From Usnea hakonensis (taxonomy: Eukaryota; Ascomycota; Lecanoromycetes; Lecanorales; Parmeliaceae), in contig BLJB01000040.1 of NCBI GenBank assembly GCA_013423325.1, forward strand, positions 310,001 to 374,000: a DNA stretch of 64,000 nucleotides. Direction: 5' to 3'. Below, piece by piece: positions 1-10,711 of this stretch (positions are counted from its first letter, which is position 1; every line of letters begins with the position of its first letter). The notes below the pieces were generated by a model. That model saw only the letters and a program-made list of their open reading frames with translations. It had not been told where the DNA came from and searched no databases. Both the position numbers and the translations under genes were made by a program.

Positions 1-258
1 TTCAGCAAGAAGTTCTTCACCGGTTGGGTCAGCGTAGGAATTTTGTGGCTATTCTGCAGCTCGTTCTGTGTAGCACTTTTCCCGCTTTGGGAGGGAAGAC
101 ATAGCATGGCCCGTACATTCAAGGGCATTGTACGAGACTTGAGTGGGAAAGGTGGGGGGGTGATCAAAGGAAGAGTCGTGGAAGGGAGCAATGAATCGTC
201 GTCGCCTGTGGGAGAGAGCGAGAAGGCGCCCCAAGTCGTGATGGAAAAAGGAGAATGA
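1..258 (+). CDS. C-terminal end of a DUR3-like urea/solute transporter (5' partial)
   Basis: The reading frame is open from base 1 to a TGA at 256-258, giving the last 85 residues of a membrane protein whose start lies outside the window. The segment FFTGWVSVGILWLFCSSFCV is a hydrophobic helix. It is followed by LFPLWEGRHSM and a soluble, Ser/Glu-rich tail. A final helix ending in a P-x-W-E-x-R-like motif is what I recall from fungal DUR3-type urea/H+ symporters of the sodium:solute symporter family. Only about 85 residues are visible, so the substrate is an inference; another SSS-family permease is the main alternative. No intron is needed in the visible part. Confidence 0.55.
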   Translation, partial: FSKKFFTGWVSVGILWLFCSSFCVALFPLWEGRHSMARTFKGIVRDLSGKGGGVIKGRVVEGSNESSSPVGESEKAPQVVMEKGE

Positions 259-475
259 TCTTGATTTGGAAAACAAAATTGGTGATTGATGAATAGTGTT
301 ATTGTCTTGTCATTTATCCGGACCAGTTCTGCAATGCCCAAAATTCGCACTCTCGATGTGTGGAGTCCACAAATCCATTTTCCTGATTCCCAAACTCCAC
401 GGACTGACTTCCTCATCTGTTCACATCCCGGCTTTTCCGTAGTCGCATTTGTCTTTTCAATTGCCAGCATCCATT

Positions 476-1043
476 TCATTGGGTCTTAAATAACAAGATC
501 GCGCAATGTCCCAGATAAAAGTAGATGAAGTGCTTCGTCTCTGCGTTGCGGTCAGCATGTAGATCATCCACGCGCATCCTGCCGGAGCATACCATGTGTG
601 ACGAAGCTTCCAAAATTTCTTCCAACGATGCAGTGCCACGTAGCCCCTGCGCGAGAGTCGAACTAACATATTCGCTGTCAGACTTGATATTCAGATGCAG
701 TCTGGACATCTTCCATGTGGAAAGAGGCATGCATATCAAAGTACCTCCTTCTTGATATACTGGGCGATGTCCTTCTCGACATGAAATTTGGACATGGCCT
801 CCTCAGCTACCTCCACAGCCTGTCGCTGCATTTCCTCGCTCTGAGAAGCCATAAGTTTCGCTGTCGCTTTCGAGGACACGAAGGTATGATATTACCATAT
901 CGGCAGATTTGATCTGAGCTTGAGAGCATGTCAGAAAGATGCTTCATATGTTTTGACGACCCAAGGAGAAGGGGCAGGGCAGGTTGGGTACATTCAAGCT
1001 TCTCCTTCTTCTCGGGTCGTAATTCTCGTGATTCGGTTGCCAT
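476..1043 (-). CDS. Dynein light chain, LC8 type (5 exons)
   Basis: LC8 is a small dimeric hub that sits on the dynein intermediate chain and also binds many non-motor partners in the cytoplasm. Spliced exons on the minus strand are 1043-992, 918-896, 840-745, 662-593 and 540-476, giving 101 residues. The product reads MATESRELRPEKKEKLESQ, then IKSADMSEEMQRQAVEVAEE, later KDIAQYIKKEFDSR, ATWHCIVGRNFGSFVTHETK and a tail ending FYLGHCAILLFKTQ, which is LC8 almost end to end. All four introns are GT-AG and every junction restores a conserved LC8 segment; exon 2 is only 23 nt. The start at 1043 fits the usual fungal N-terminus (M-A-x-E). It is divergent from MRD1 with a 323-bp shared upstream region. 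Confidence 0.95.
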
Positions 1044-1366
1044 TACGACCGTTGCTGCGAAAATCAGCAGCTCAAGTTCTAGAGGAGGCCCACAAGCGAG
1101 TTCTGGTATATTTGGAAGTGCAGAATCTCTGCTTTGGGCAAATTGGATATGGTTTCCGCTAAGCACTATGAGAATAAATAATACTTATGTCGTTACACGC
1201 AAAACCGTTTCTGATAGGGCTGAATAGAGTAATACTTGCCTGTACCGGCTACTTCGAAAAATTACTAAACCACAAACCTTAAATAGCATGCTCAAAAAAT
1301 TGAATGTAGCCCTGGGTCTATGAATATCGGGTAACAAGACCCAAGATACCTATGAGACTGTAGGCA
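1044..1366. other. Shared upstream region of LC8 and MRD1
   Basis: 323 bp between two divergent start codons. It is AT-rich around 1163-1300. No repeat or further open frame of note was seen. It presumably holds both core promoters and leaders. Confidence 0.5.
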
Positions 1367-4153
1367 ATGGAGTCTTCGAGAATATTCGTGAAAGGGATTC
1401 CCCCAAGTTTGAGCGCTGACGACTTCAAGCGCCATTTCTCGAAGCAGTCTGCAATCACAGACGCAAGACTCATACCTCATCGGCGCATTGGATATGTGGG
1501 TTACAAGACGCCTGAAGACGCTGCGAGGGCTGTCAAATATCACAACAAATCTTTCATCCGCATGTCCAAGATTGGTGTAGAGCTTGCCCGTTCAGTTGAA
1601 GAACAACATGCACTGGGGACAGCGATTAATTCCACCAATAGTAGCAAGAGGGGACGCGCAGACATTCAAGACCAATTGCCAACGGATCTCCACGGTCATG
1701 GCGAGAAAAAACGGAAGCGTGATGGCACAGCAGAAGGTGAAGGCAAACCTAAGCTTGAGGAGTTCCTAGAAGTCATGCAACCGCCCTCGAAGTCAAGGAT
1801 TTGGGAGAATCAAGATGCAGCAGTTGCACAAGCCTCTGCACAGGCCAATTTAAAGGCCGAAAAAACAGTGGTACGAGAAGTCCAAAACGATGAAGTCTAT
1901 GAAAATGTGCCAAAGAGGAGGAGGAAAGAGCGACAAAGTGAGGATAAAGATGTGGCGCCTGCTGAGAATTTAGTGCCATTGCAAGGGCCTAGTACGGAAG
2001 CAAGGACGATCCCCACTGATCTTGATCTCTCCCAAGAAGCGCCACAGGAGCCATTTGACAAATCATTGGCAGCTTCAGATGCTGACTGGCTTCGATCACG
2101 TACTAGTAGATTGTTAGGAGTAGTGGACGACAATGATTTGCAAACAATAGCACCGTCAGGAGAGGCTCCAAAAAACACTGCGGGCCTGTCCGAGGTTCCC
2201 GAGCTGGTCAAAGAGGGAAGTGTGTCCGAGACAAGTATTCAAATGGGCAAGGAAGTACAGATCGGAGAAGACGTGTTTGAGAATCAAGCGGCTGGCAACG
2301 GAAGGCTATTTGTGCGAAATCTCACATATACAACTACCGAGGAAGACCTACGGAAACATTTCGAGGACGAAGGTCACGGAATTATTGGAGAGGTAAGTCA
2401 AGAGCTATAAAACGATGATCTGTGCTTTATCGAACTCTTGTGATGAACATCCTGATAGGGACAACTCATGCTATGCATGTGATGACACCAGACGGAGTAT
2501 TTTAGTAGAAACTCCGTGATTCTGAAGAATGAATCGCACTCTGCTCTCCTTTCTTCGGCAATGATTGTTTGTCTTCGAGAGCTAATATTATTTAGGTGCA
2601 CCTTCCTATCGATACACGGTCTGGCAAAAATAAGGGGTTTGCCCACATTCAGTATACAGAACCGGCGGCAGCAACGAAGGCTCTCCAAACCCTGGACAGA
2701 AAACCTTTTCAGGGTCGATTACTGCATCTAATGCCAGCCGACGTGAGAAGAGAGAATACCTTAGATGAATTTAGTACCTCGAAGTTGCCACTGAAAAAAC
2801 AACAAGAGATCAAACGTAAAGCGAATGCGGCTTCGTCTACCTTCAATTGGAACTCGATGTATATGAATGTGAGTACACGATGGCGAATGAGGCTTCTCGT
2901 CATGGCTCACGAGTGTATCTTAGCCTGATGCTGTCATGTCATCGATCTCGGATCGACTTGGCGTGGCAAAATCCGAATTGTTGGACCCAACTTCTTCAGA
3001 CGCGGCCGTTAAGCAAGCTCATGCTGAGACGCGTATAATACAAGAGACTAAGTCTTACTTTGTGAATCATGGTGTAGATCTAGAAGCCTTGAAACAAAAA
3101 GAGCGTGGGGATACGGCAATTCTGGTCAAAAATTTCTCCTATGGCACAAAGCCAGAAGAGCTCAAAAATCTCTTTGAGGCTCATGGCCAAGTCAAGAGTC
3201 TACTGATGCCACCATCTGGCACAATTGCTATTGTGGAGTATGATCAATCTGATCACGCACGATCAGCATTCGGTAGTCTAGCTTACAGGAAATTCAAGGA
3301 TTCAATATTATTTCTTGAAAAAGCGCCCAAAAACATATTCCAAGGTGAGCAGAGTGTGCCATCCAGCCGGATAAACGAGCCTGCAAAGTCTCAGAATGCA
3401 AAGCTTTCCGCGATAGATTTATTAGACAGCAGGGATGATGCTACAGAGCTAGCCAGCACATCAACGTTATTCGTCCGGAATCTCAACTTTTCTACTACCA
3501 CAGAGCGATTGCGTGAGGCTTTCCGACCTCTCGAGGGCTTTGTGTCGGCTCATGTGAAAACCAAACCCGATCCGAAAAGGCAGGGGCAGGTTTTGAGTAT
3601 GGGTTTTGGATTCCTCGAGTTCCGTTCGAAGAGCAATGCTCAAGCAGGTCTCGCGGTCATGGACGGTCATGAACTTGATGGTCACAAACTCCTTATTAGA
3701 GCGTCGCATAAGGCTATAGATGCGGCCGAGGAGCGTAGGAAGGAAGACCAGGCCAAGAGAATGGCGGGCAGGAAGACCAAGATAATCATAAAGAATCTTC
3801 CATTCGAAGCTTCCAAGAAGGATGTTCGATCACTTTTTGGGCCTTACGGCCAGCTACGATCTGTTCGAATGCCGAAAAAGTTTGATAGCTCTACTCGTGG
3901 GTTCGCTTTTGCGGATTTCGTCACAGCCAGAGAGGCTGAGAATGCCATCGATGCATTAAGAGACACGCATTTACTGGGTAGGAGATTGGTTCTGGATTTT
4001 GCTGCTGAAGATGCTGTCGATCCTGAGCAGGAGATAGAGAAGATGCAGCAAAGAGTGGGTAAACAAGCCGATAAGGTTGCATTACAGAGATTGACAGGTT
4101 CGGGCCGAAAGAAGTTCCAAGTCGAAGGGGGCGATGAGCTCAATCAGATTTGA
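1367..4153 (+). CDS. mrd1: Multiple RNA-binding domain protein 1, pre-rRNA processing
   Basis: MRD1 binds pre-rRNA in the nucleolus and is needed for early cleavages that release the small-subunit 18S rRNA. Exons are 1367-2392, 2596-2868 and 2924-4153 (842 residues, normal for the family). Five RRMs can be followed: residues about 4-80 (SRIFVKGIPPSLSADDFKRH), a second from about 313 (GRLFVRNLTYTTTEEDL) that is split by intron 1, a third from about 498 (TAILVKNFSYGTKPEEL), a fourth from about 613 (STLFVRNLNFSTTTERL) and a fifth near 718 (KIIIKNLPFEASKKDV). Each shows RNP2/RNP1-like strands, for example GFAFADF in RRM5. A charged linker follows RRM1. Donors are GTAAGT and GTGAGT. Five RRMs in this order set it apart from other nucleolar RRM proteins. 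Confidence 0.95.
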
Positions 4154-4806
4154 TTTCAAGGAGCAGCCCTTGGTGATGCTTGGCCTACCAAAGATTGACG
4201 AACTACAGGTCACCACCCCTTGCATACCGTGCTAGACATGATTTCACGAGGACTACATCAATCCCTAATACTGTCCACAATGAGCCTTTGTATGTTCTTT
4301 CTATTTGATCAAGTTTGTTCACTCCATTCCCTGGCTCAGCCGATCACATGGTCCGTGGAGATTAGAGCCAAATTGTGTTCAGTCAAATTAGACTTCCATG
4401 GCCTGCCATTCCTCGTCGTGGACCCTTTGCTACAATAAAGAATGGTTGTCATGGTAGCGCTCGCATTCTCTGCTTCTTCTGCCCCTTGGAGGGACTATCC
4501 TGAGCCCGTCCTGGCCAGCGCTATCCCTTGCTTGGACAAGTTTAGAGGACCTTACAAGTAAGGCTCCCAATACAAGATTTACCGACCTAGAGCATGCTTT
4601 TTGTGGTCTAGTGCGTTGATCAAGGACAGGACTCAGTCGTGTTTAATTGCCTCCTGTACCTTTGGCATTAATCTCGACTGTATATTGGAAAGCCACGGCC
4701 AAATTTTAATAAACAAGGTCTAATTGATATAGCAGCATCAAATCCTGTGAAAAGCGTCATTCCTAACACCCATCCGTTTTCGTCCTCCATTCCACTGCTC
4801 TCATTT
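4154..4806. other. Intergenic region between MRD1 and the TEA regulator
   Basis: 653 bp holding the MRD1 3' end and the upstream region of the next gene. An in-frame upstream ATG at 4747 could add 20 residues to the TEA protein. No repeat or RNA gene was seen. Confidence 0.4.
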
Positions 4807-7594
4807 ATGGAGCTACAACAGAGTGCACGCGTCCTGCCATCCAACGCTCCTGCTTTGCCTGAAGATGCAAGTGACCTTCTTTCCACGCCGACGGACCTTA
4901 CGGAAACGCTATCTTCTGGAGTCTGCCACAACTTCAATCGTGGTCACGACTGTTCCGCTTGCAATTTGCCGCATATATGCATGCGCTGCAAGCAGCAGGG
5001 TCACCCCGCAACTGACTGTAAATTTGGAGTACTCCGCGTGAGTTCGGGGAACGTGGGATCGAGCGGATATCAGTCACTCAACATCGACGGGAAGGCGGGT
5101 AGTACTCAGAAGTATGGCATCAGACCTGTGTCTTCTCTTGTTAACCCTCCCCATCACTCAGCACAAGCTGCCATCAAAGCAGAATATTCAAGACGACAGC
5201 AAAAGATATTATGGTCATCAACAAAGGGACTTCCAATGTACTGGAATGTCGAGTGGCAGACACTAAGGTACCGAACATATCGGGAGAAATGCAGGCAGAA
5301 AGGAGGGAAGAATGAGAAGTGGCCGGACCCGGTAGAGGAGGCTTTTCAGATAGGTCTGTGCCGACAACAGAGAACCAATTTCGAATTTTCACTGACCGGC
5401 CTCTCATAGCTATACGCATATATCGAAAACATGGTCGGACGAAGAAAGAGCTCAATGGCAAGCAGTGCGGAGGTAACGAATTCATTTCAGACTTTATCAA
5501 AAAGACTACCGGTGTAGAGCGTACCCGAAAGCAGGTGTCCAGTCATCTCCAAGTCCTAAAGGATTTCTTAAAGGACAATAAATGCTGTGGGTCTGATAGT
5601 CCGAAAATCAGGCCAAAGATGCTAATCGCTCAACCTCAGGGATGAGCCTCGTCGCTGACATCAAAACGGAGAAAGCGAGCAAGAAATCACACGGTAGTGC
5701 TATCCGCGAAGATGTTGCAGGCGGTCATGATAATCTGGAGTATGACCATGCTTTCAAGTATCAACCTTCACAAGCTTCATCTCATCCTTTTCCGAAACGC
5801 CCTTCAGCATCGATCGAGCTCCTAGCCTCAACAGCGTACCCTGGCCCTACAATACGCCGCGTCTTGGAATTTGCCATGGCTGTAGTGGACGGAGGTCATA
5901 GCCAAGCTTTGCGTCATACTTACACCTCGATACAGAGCGAAACTGCTTCTGCCCCGAAGCCGTTAGTGGATGTCAAATACTGGCGTGAAATGTACCCTCC
6001 CTTGGCTACTTACCATGATCAAGGGCGAATTGACTGCCCACTTTTCCTTTTTGACACTCGTCTGAGCTTGTTGGACCACCTCTACCCTTCCAAACTTGCA
6101 CTTGCAATCAAGCTCTCCATGGACTTCAGTCAAGGTGCGCGTTTCACGGAATGGCGCTCCTATCCGACGTTCTACGAGCAGAACGGTTGTCCAGTAGACC
6201 TTTCGCACTTTTACCCAGACTCGGAGCCATGGGACAGCTTAGACAGCTCACAGGTCGAGGGAACAGACAACGCTACGATCGGTCAGATCGCTTTCAAAAG
6301 TAAGTGGTGGGCCCAAGTCTTCTCCAGCTTGGTCGGCAAGAAAATGATGGCGACCAACAATGGAGACCCCAAAGAAATTAGAGAAGAGGAGGAGCGCGCC
6401 ATTCAGTATATTCAAGGGATTTCTGTGATGCAGGAGATCTGGGCTACGCATCGAGGCTCCAACTGCGCGTCGCAAAGGATGGCCATATTACTGTGGAAAT
6501 TCAACACAGTACGAAGTGGAGAAGCGGCCACCACGAGCTGGCGAAGACTTATCCCACCTTTGTCTCCATACGAGATCCAGTCACCACATCCTCCATTCGA
6601 AAAGCCTCCTTTGACACTTGACACGACTCTTCAAGCGGCATCACCCTACAATCCACACTACATTTCTCAGCACAATGTCTTAGCTGGAAGTTCCACTGGC
6701 AATTTACTCACCGCTCCTTTGTCGGAAGATAGTTCACAATCAGCGACGCCAACGCCTGAAAGCCGCTCGTTTCCATCTTCGACCTCCACCTCCTTTCCGC
6801 CGTCGGTCACAAACTCAACCTACCCATTGTTCCCTTGTCAAGAATCCTCCTTCCAATCCCAAGGCTCGGCTTATCCTGCCTTGGATTCTTTCAATTCGCA
6901 TGACTCAGGATTCTCTCTCTACGAGCAGCACGAAAGCAACGAGACTTCTCACGCTCACGAGTCTTACGGATCTCGTGGGTTTGTAGACGCTTCGCAGGAA
7001 TCTTACGCATCTCAGGAAATCATCTGTCACTCGCAAGACGCCTTGTACCAACATGACTCCGACCAACAGCTTTACGAATACCCATATCAGATTGCCGACG
7101 CTCCAGTCACAGCGTCGACATCGCACGATTTTACCGGTGGCCAGATCCATCTGGCTTACGACCAGACTGAGGACTCTCAATCTTCCTACGAAGGGGCTTT
7201 GATTGCGCCCCAAGCGAATATGGTACATCAGCACCAACTTATCCAGCATCCCGAGGACTTTGATCAGCACGACTACCTCGACCAAGATCCTGACCATCTC
7301 AGCGGCGGCAGTCATGAGATCGATGAGCAACCACATGCGCAATTATTTCCTCTACCACAACAGTATGAGATTAACGGGCTAGCGATCGATGAAAATCCTT
7401 GGGAGGAAATGCTACGACTCAATCCGGACCTCGAGCGCCATCTCGACATTGACGCTGTGGACCAAGTGGACTACGTTGAACAGCAGTACGTCAGCTCGGT
7501 AGGCCAAGAGACCTTGGAATCGACGCAAGGACAGGTTACAGGTGAAGTTCAAGACGGGGACGGCACGCCTGATAGGCAATTAGAGTATCAATGA
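4807..7594 (+). CDS. TEA/ATTS-domain transcription factor (AbaA-like) with N-terminal zinc knuckle
   Basis: A predicted nuclear DNA-binding regulator of the TEA family (fungal AbaA and Tec1 control conidiation or filamentous growth). Exons are 4807-5353, 5410-5586 and 5640-7594 (892 residues). The TEA domain, about residues 172-240, spans both introns: NEKWPDPVEEAFQIAIRIYR, then KKELNGKQCGGNEFISDFIK and TGVERTRKQVSSHLQVLKDF, the helix-3 recognition segment. Intron 1 has a weak GTCTGT donor but a good CTGAC branch site; intron 2 uses GTGGGT and creates a W codon. Residues 40-71 hold Cys40, 49, 52, 58, 61, His66 and Cys71, a fungal CCHC-like knuckle. The C-terminal third is rich in Ser, Gln, His and Asp, as in an activation region. 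An in-frame 72-bp segment (5038-5109) has splice-like ends and may be an optional intron. The start could instead be 4747. Confidence 0.85.
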
Positions 7595-8397
7595 ACAAAC
7601 GACCTTGTTTATTAAAGTACGATGGAGATTCTTGCACCTCTTTTGGATTGGCTTGTGATGTTCAGAAATAATGATCCTCAAATGATGCTTTAGATATGAA
7701 TCCCATTCCGAGCGTTTCCCTCGAGAAGGAACTAAGAGGGTTGGTGTCAGGAATGCCGATTCCTGAGATTGCGAACAACACTGCTCCACATTCTTCCGGC
7801 ACGAACGGCAAATTGTTGAGCAAGCGGGTCCTAGAGTAGGTTATGAACCTAAACATAAAATGCGATTCAAAGGCAATAATAATACTTCAAGGGCTGACGG
7901 ACGGGAAGTCATCTTGGTCAGCCTTTTGTACTCGTAGTGGGGCGACAGAGCAAGATGCGCTCCTCGGGAATGCCGGCTTCACGAAAGGGGGTCAGATTAG
8001 GACGAGCTCGTGTTTGAATTTTCCAACGTTGTTTGAGACAATGAAGGTGGAGGAGAGACAGTGCTAAGACGGAAGCGGAGCCCACGACGGGGTCAGGGCG
8101 GTAATATTTCCGAACGGGGAGAGTTTTGAAACTGAGGGAAGAAGGATGGGTGGGTTTGGGATGAGGCGAGTAGCCAGATGGATGTGGCAAAGCAGGCACG
8201 CTTAGCCTGCTGACACGGAGTTTATGTTTTGCGTGTGGTGTGCAGGGAGCAGGTGAGCGGTAGATATGTTTGGGATGTTGTATCTAGATGTCGAGAGAAT
8301 GGGAGATGATGTGTATTATGTCTATCTGTACTTGGAGGAAGACAGAAGCCAAGGGTAGGTAGGCAGTGAGTGGAGCGGAAAGGTGAGCTCTTTACCT

Positions 8398-8592
8398 CTA
8401 TTTTAGTCGAAACAAGCACCAGACCCTTAAGCTAAGGTACCCAAGGCCAAGGGCACCGTACTTTAGGATATCTACTATTATTTTAGTGTCCTCTAAGGTA
8501 AAAGGTATCCCGAGAATAGCCCAAAAGTCTCCCCGCGAGGCAAGCCAGTTTGAACTTTTAGCTAAGCTGCTTAACGTTATTTGCGAGCCCAT
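8398..8592 (-). other. Possible transposable-element remnant (64-codon open frame)
   Basis: A minus-strand frame from ATG to stop reads like protein (for example WLASRGDFWAILGIPFTLED) and uses TTA, CTA, ATA and AAG codons far more than neighbouring genes, a habit common in fungal transposon proteins. It has no partner exons, no terminal repeats that I can see, and no family I recognise. It could equally be chance. Confidence 0.2.
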
Positions 8593-9716
8593 GGCATCAT
8601 TGAAAATTGGTTCATGCTACACGCTTGACACGACGGTAAACTCAGAATACTAAATACTACTCAAGTACTGTGTATTTTATCTATGATATCTAATGAACTA
8701 TCTAATGAACATTTTCAATAATGGGGAAGCAGGAAACTCAAACAGTGGGCATTACCAACTTGACTCAGCACCAAGCAGGCTACCTTATATTTGAGGGAGC
8801 TGACAAGGTTGCTTACTTACACTAGGTACTCGTAAGTACACTAATTAATCGCTTTTGCGTGCTCGTCCGGCTTTTGAAATTCCAAGTAAGCCCTGGCCAG
8901 ATTCAGTAAGCTGTTGCGGGCCTCTAGTTGCCTTTTTAGTCATGCCCCCCAAGTCACAATCCCTCAAACTCTTTCTCTTACTCTCACAGCTGAATGATGA
9001 TATGTACTACTACTATTGTTTCCAAGATTGTTATATGCGAGTGTTGAGAGAATCAGAAGACTTATTCAATCTCCTTATGTTGCGCACTATTACTGTATAT
9101 TGTACCCCAATGTCATCAAATACGTTTTACCGTGGATCAATTTATGATGAGAATTGAGAAGGCGTTTTTAATCTCTAGAGCTAAAGTTCTACACCCAGTA
9201 CGGAGCTATCATCCCGCTCAACCCTCTTTTTCTTCTGTTCCTGACAGTTTTTCCCCTTCCCATGTCCACTCTCAAGACAAGACCGAAAGTCTACCTTACT
9301 TGCATAGGATAGGTAAGTACCTACGTACCTGGAGAAAAATAACCGTGCGGAGCCAGAGAAGAACTACTTTAATTCGAGTACGAGTACAAACAAGTCCACA
9401 CGATAATCAAGCCCCAGCAGAGCAAGATAAGTGATTGAAGAGTCCAGATGGGGAAGTCAGCTAAAAACATTGTTGGCGACTATGATCCAATCGATTGATG
9501 CGGTCGATTGGATCCAGGAGATTGATACGGTACTTTATACTTTCCAAGTCAACGTTTACTTGTTACCGAGATAGAAAACCATGTGAAAAGATCATACTCT
9601 ACAAATCATAGGAGATAGGAAACCATATGTTTGGGTAGGAAGACGTATCTATCTCGTCACATGTGGCCAGACCAGGCCCCCCCCATGGCACAGGATTAAT
9701 GGAGCAATGAAATGGC

Positions 9717-9735
9717 AGAGAGAGAGAGAGAGAGA
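9717..9735. repeat. (GA)n microsatellite
   Basis: An uninterrupted run of about nine AG dinucleotides in the gene-poor region upstream of ELL. Confidence 0.9.
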
Positions 9736-9891
9736 TTTAAAGTAATGGTTTTAGCTATGTGCTACTCGGGGTAGCCTGCCTGCATGAATTGAATAATGAT
9801 TAATGAGTTGATCCAAGCACCTAAAGCGGAACCTATCGGTCAGCAGCATCATCAATAATCCCTGTTGGTTCTTGTGCGTTTTGCGTTTTGG

Positions 9892-9946
9892 TAGGCATAG
9901 AGCATAGGCATAAAGTAGTCATAGGCATAGGCATAGGCATAGGCAT
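9892..9946. repeat. (GGCATA) hexamer array
   Basis: Several direct copies of AGGCAT/GGCATA. Four are consecutive at the right end, with two or three diverged copies to the left. Confidence 0.85.
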
Positions 9947-10087
9947 GTGCGGAGGACGGAGGTAGGGCGGGACTGTGATCCTTGCATCCACCTTTACTCC
10001 ACCTCCACTTTGCTTGCTACTCTACTCTAATAAAATGTACTGCCACTTCAATAATAATAATAATACTACCATACCATACCATACTAT

Positions 10088-10175
10088 TACTTACTACTTA
10101 CTACTTACTACTTACTACTTACTACTTACTACTTCCTACTTCCTACTTCCTACTTACCTACTACCGACCTCCTAC
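10088..10175. repeat. TACT/CTTACTA imperfect tandem repeat
   Basis: A run of TTACTAC units that shifts into CTACTTC units. It is pyrimidine-rich on the plus strand and lies about 540-620 bp before the ELL start codon. Confidence 0.85.
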
Positions 10176-10250
10176 TACCTTACCTTACTCATACAAGGCT
10201 TTCACCCTTCCTCCATCTCCATCTCTCCCTCTTTCTCCCCAACATCATCA

Positions 10251-10284
10251 TCATCTCATCATCTTCATCTTCATCTTCATCTTC
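10251..10284. repeat. CAT/CATCTT trinucleotide-hexanucleotide repeat
   Basis: CAT repeats grade into CATCTT repeats within a pyrimidine-rich tract. A C-run follows at about 10373-10384. Confidence 0.8.
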
Positions 10285-10711
10285 TAGAACAATTGAATAC
10301 GATATTTGGGACATTCGGAACTTTGCATACATCCATCCCCAATTCATTGTCCTCATTCCTCTTCCATTACCGCCCCCCCCCCCAAATACTTCAATACTCA
10401 ACATCTCTCCCCCATCTCTTCCTCTCTTCTCTTCTTTAATCCCACCCCTCTCTACTGACTAAAACAAGCCTGTCAATAACAAGACCGCATTCTTAATCCG
10501 TGCAATCCAAGTGCGAGCACATTCATTCTTCCATTCACAATCCTGTGGCCCCTGCTTCCATATCCTCCATCCGGCTTTTGCGCTTGGAGCGAATGGACCA
10601 GCTTATTCTCTACATCATGCCTTGACACACATTCCATACTCTTGCCGCTCGCCTACTCGAGTAGCTGCTGGGAGTCCCCTTCATACCTAGTACGCTGCAA
10701 GGGAACTCGCC

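Larger units (their letters stand above)
7595..10711. other. Gene-poor, low-complexity 3.1-kb region
   Basis: I find no gene here that I can support. The region holds a possible mobile-element remnant (8398-8592), a (GGCATA) array near 9892-9946, a GA run at 9717-9735, TACT-type repeats at 10088-10175 and CAT/CTT repeats at 10251-10284, followed by a strongly pyrimidine-rich stretch. It most likely carries the 3' end of the TEA gene and a long promoter/leader for ELL. Confidence 0.5.

Noticed and set aside
6905..7342. 145-codon minus-strand frame within the TEA gene
   Set aside because: It is the shadow of the Ser/Gln/His-rich coding strand.
9975..10439. 154-codon plus-strand frame in the ELL upstream region
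   Set aside because: The translation is almost wholly Leu/Ser/Tyr/Thr from pyrimidine microsatellites, a low-complexity artefact.
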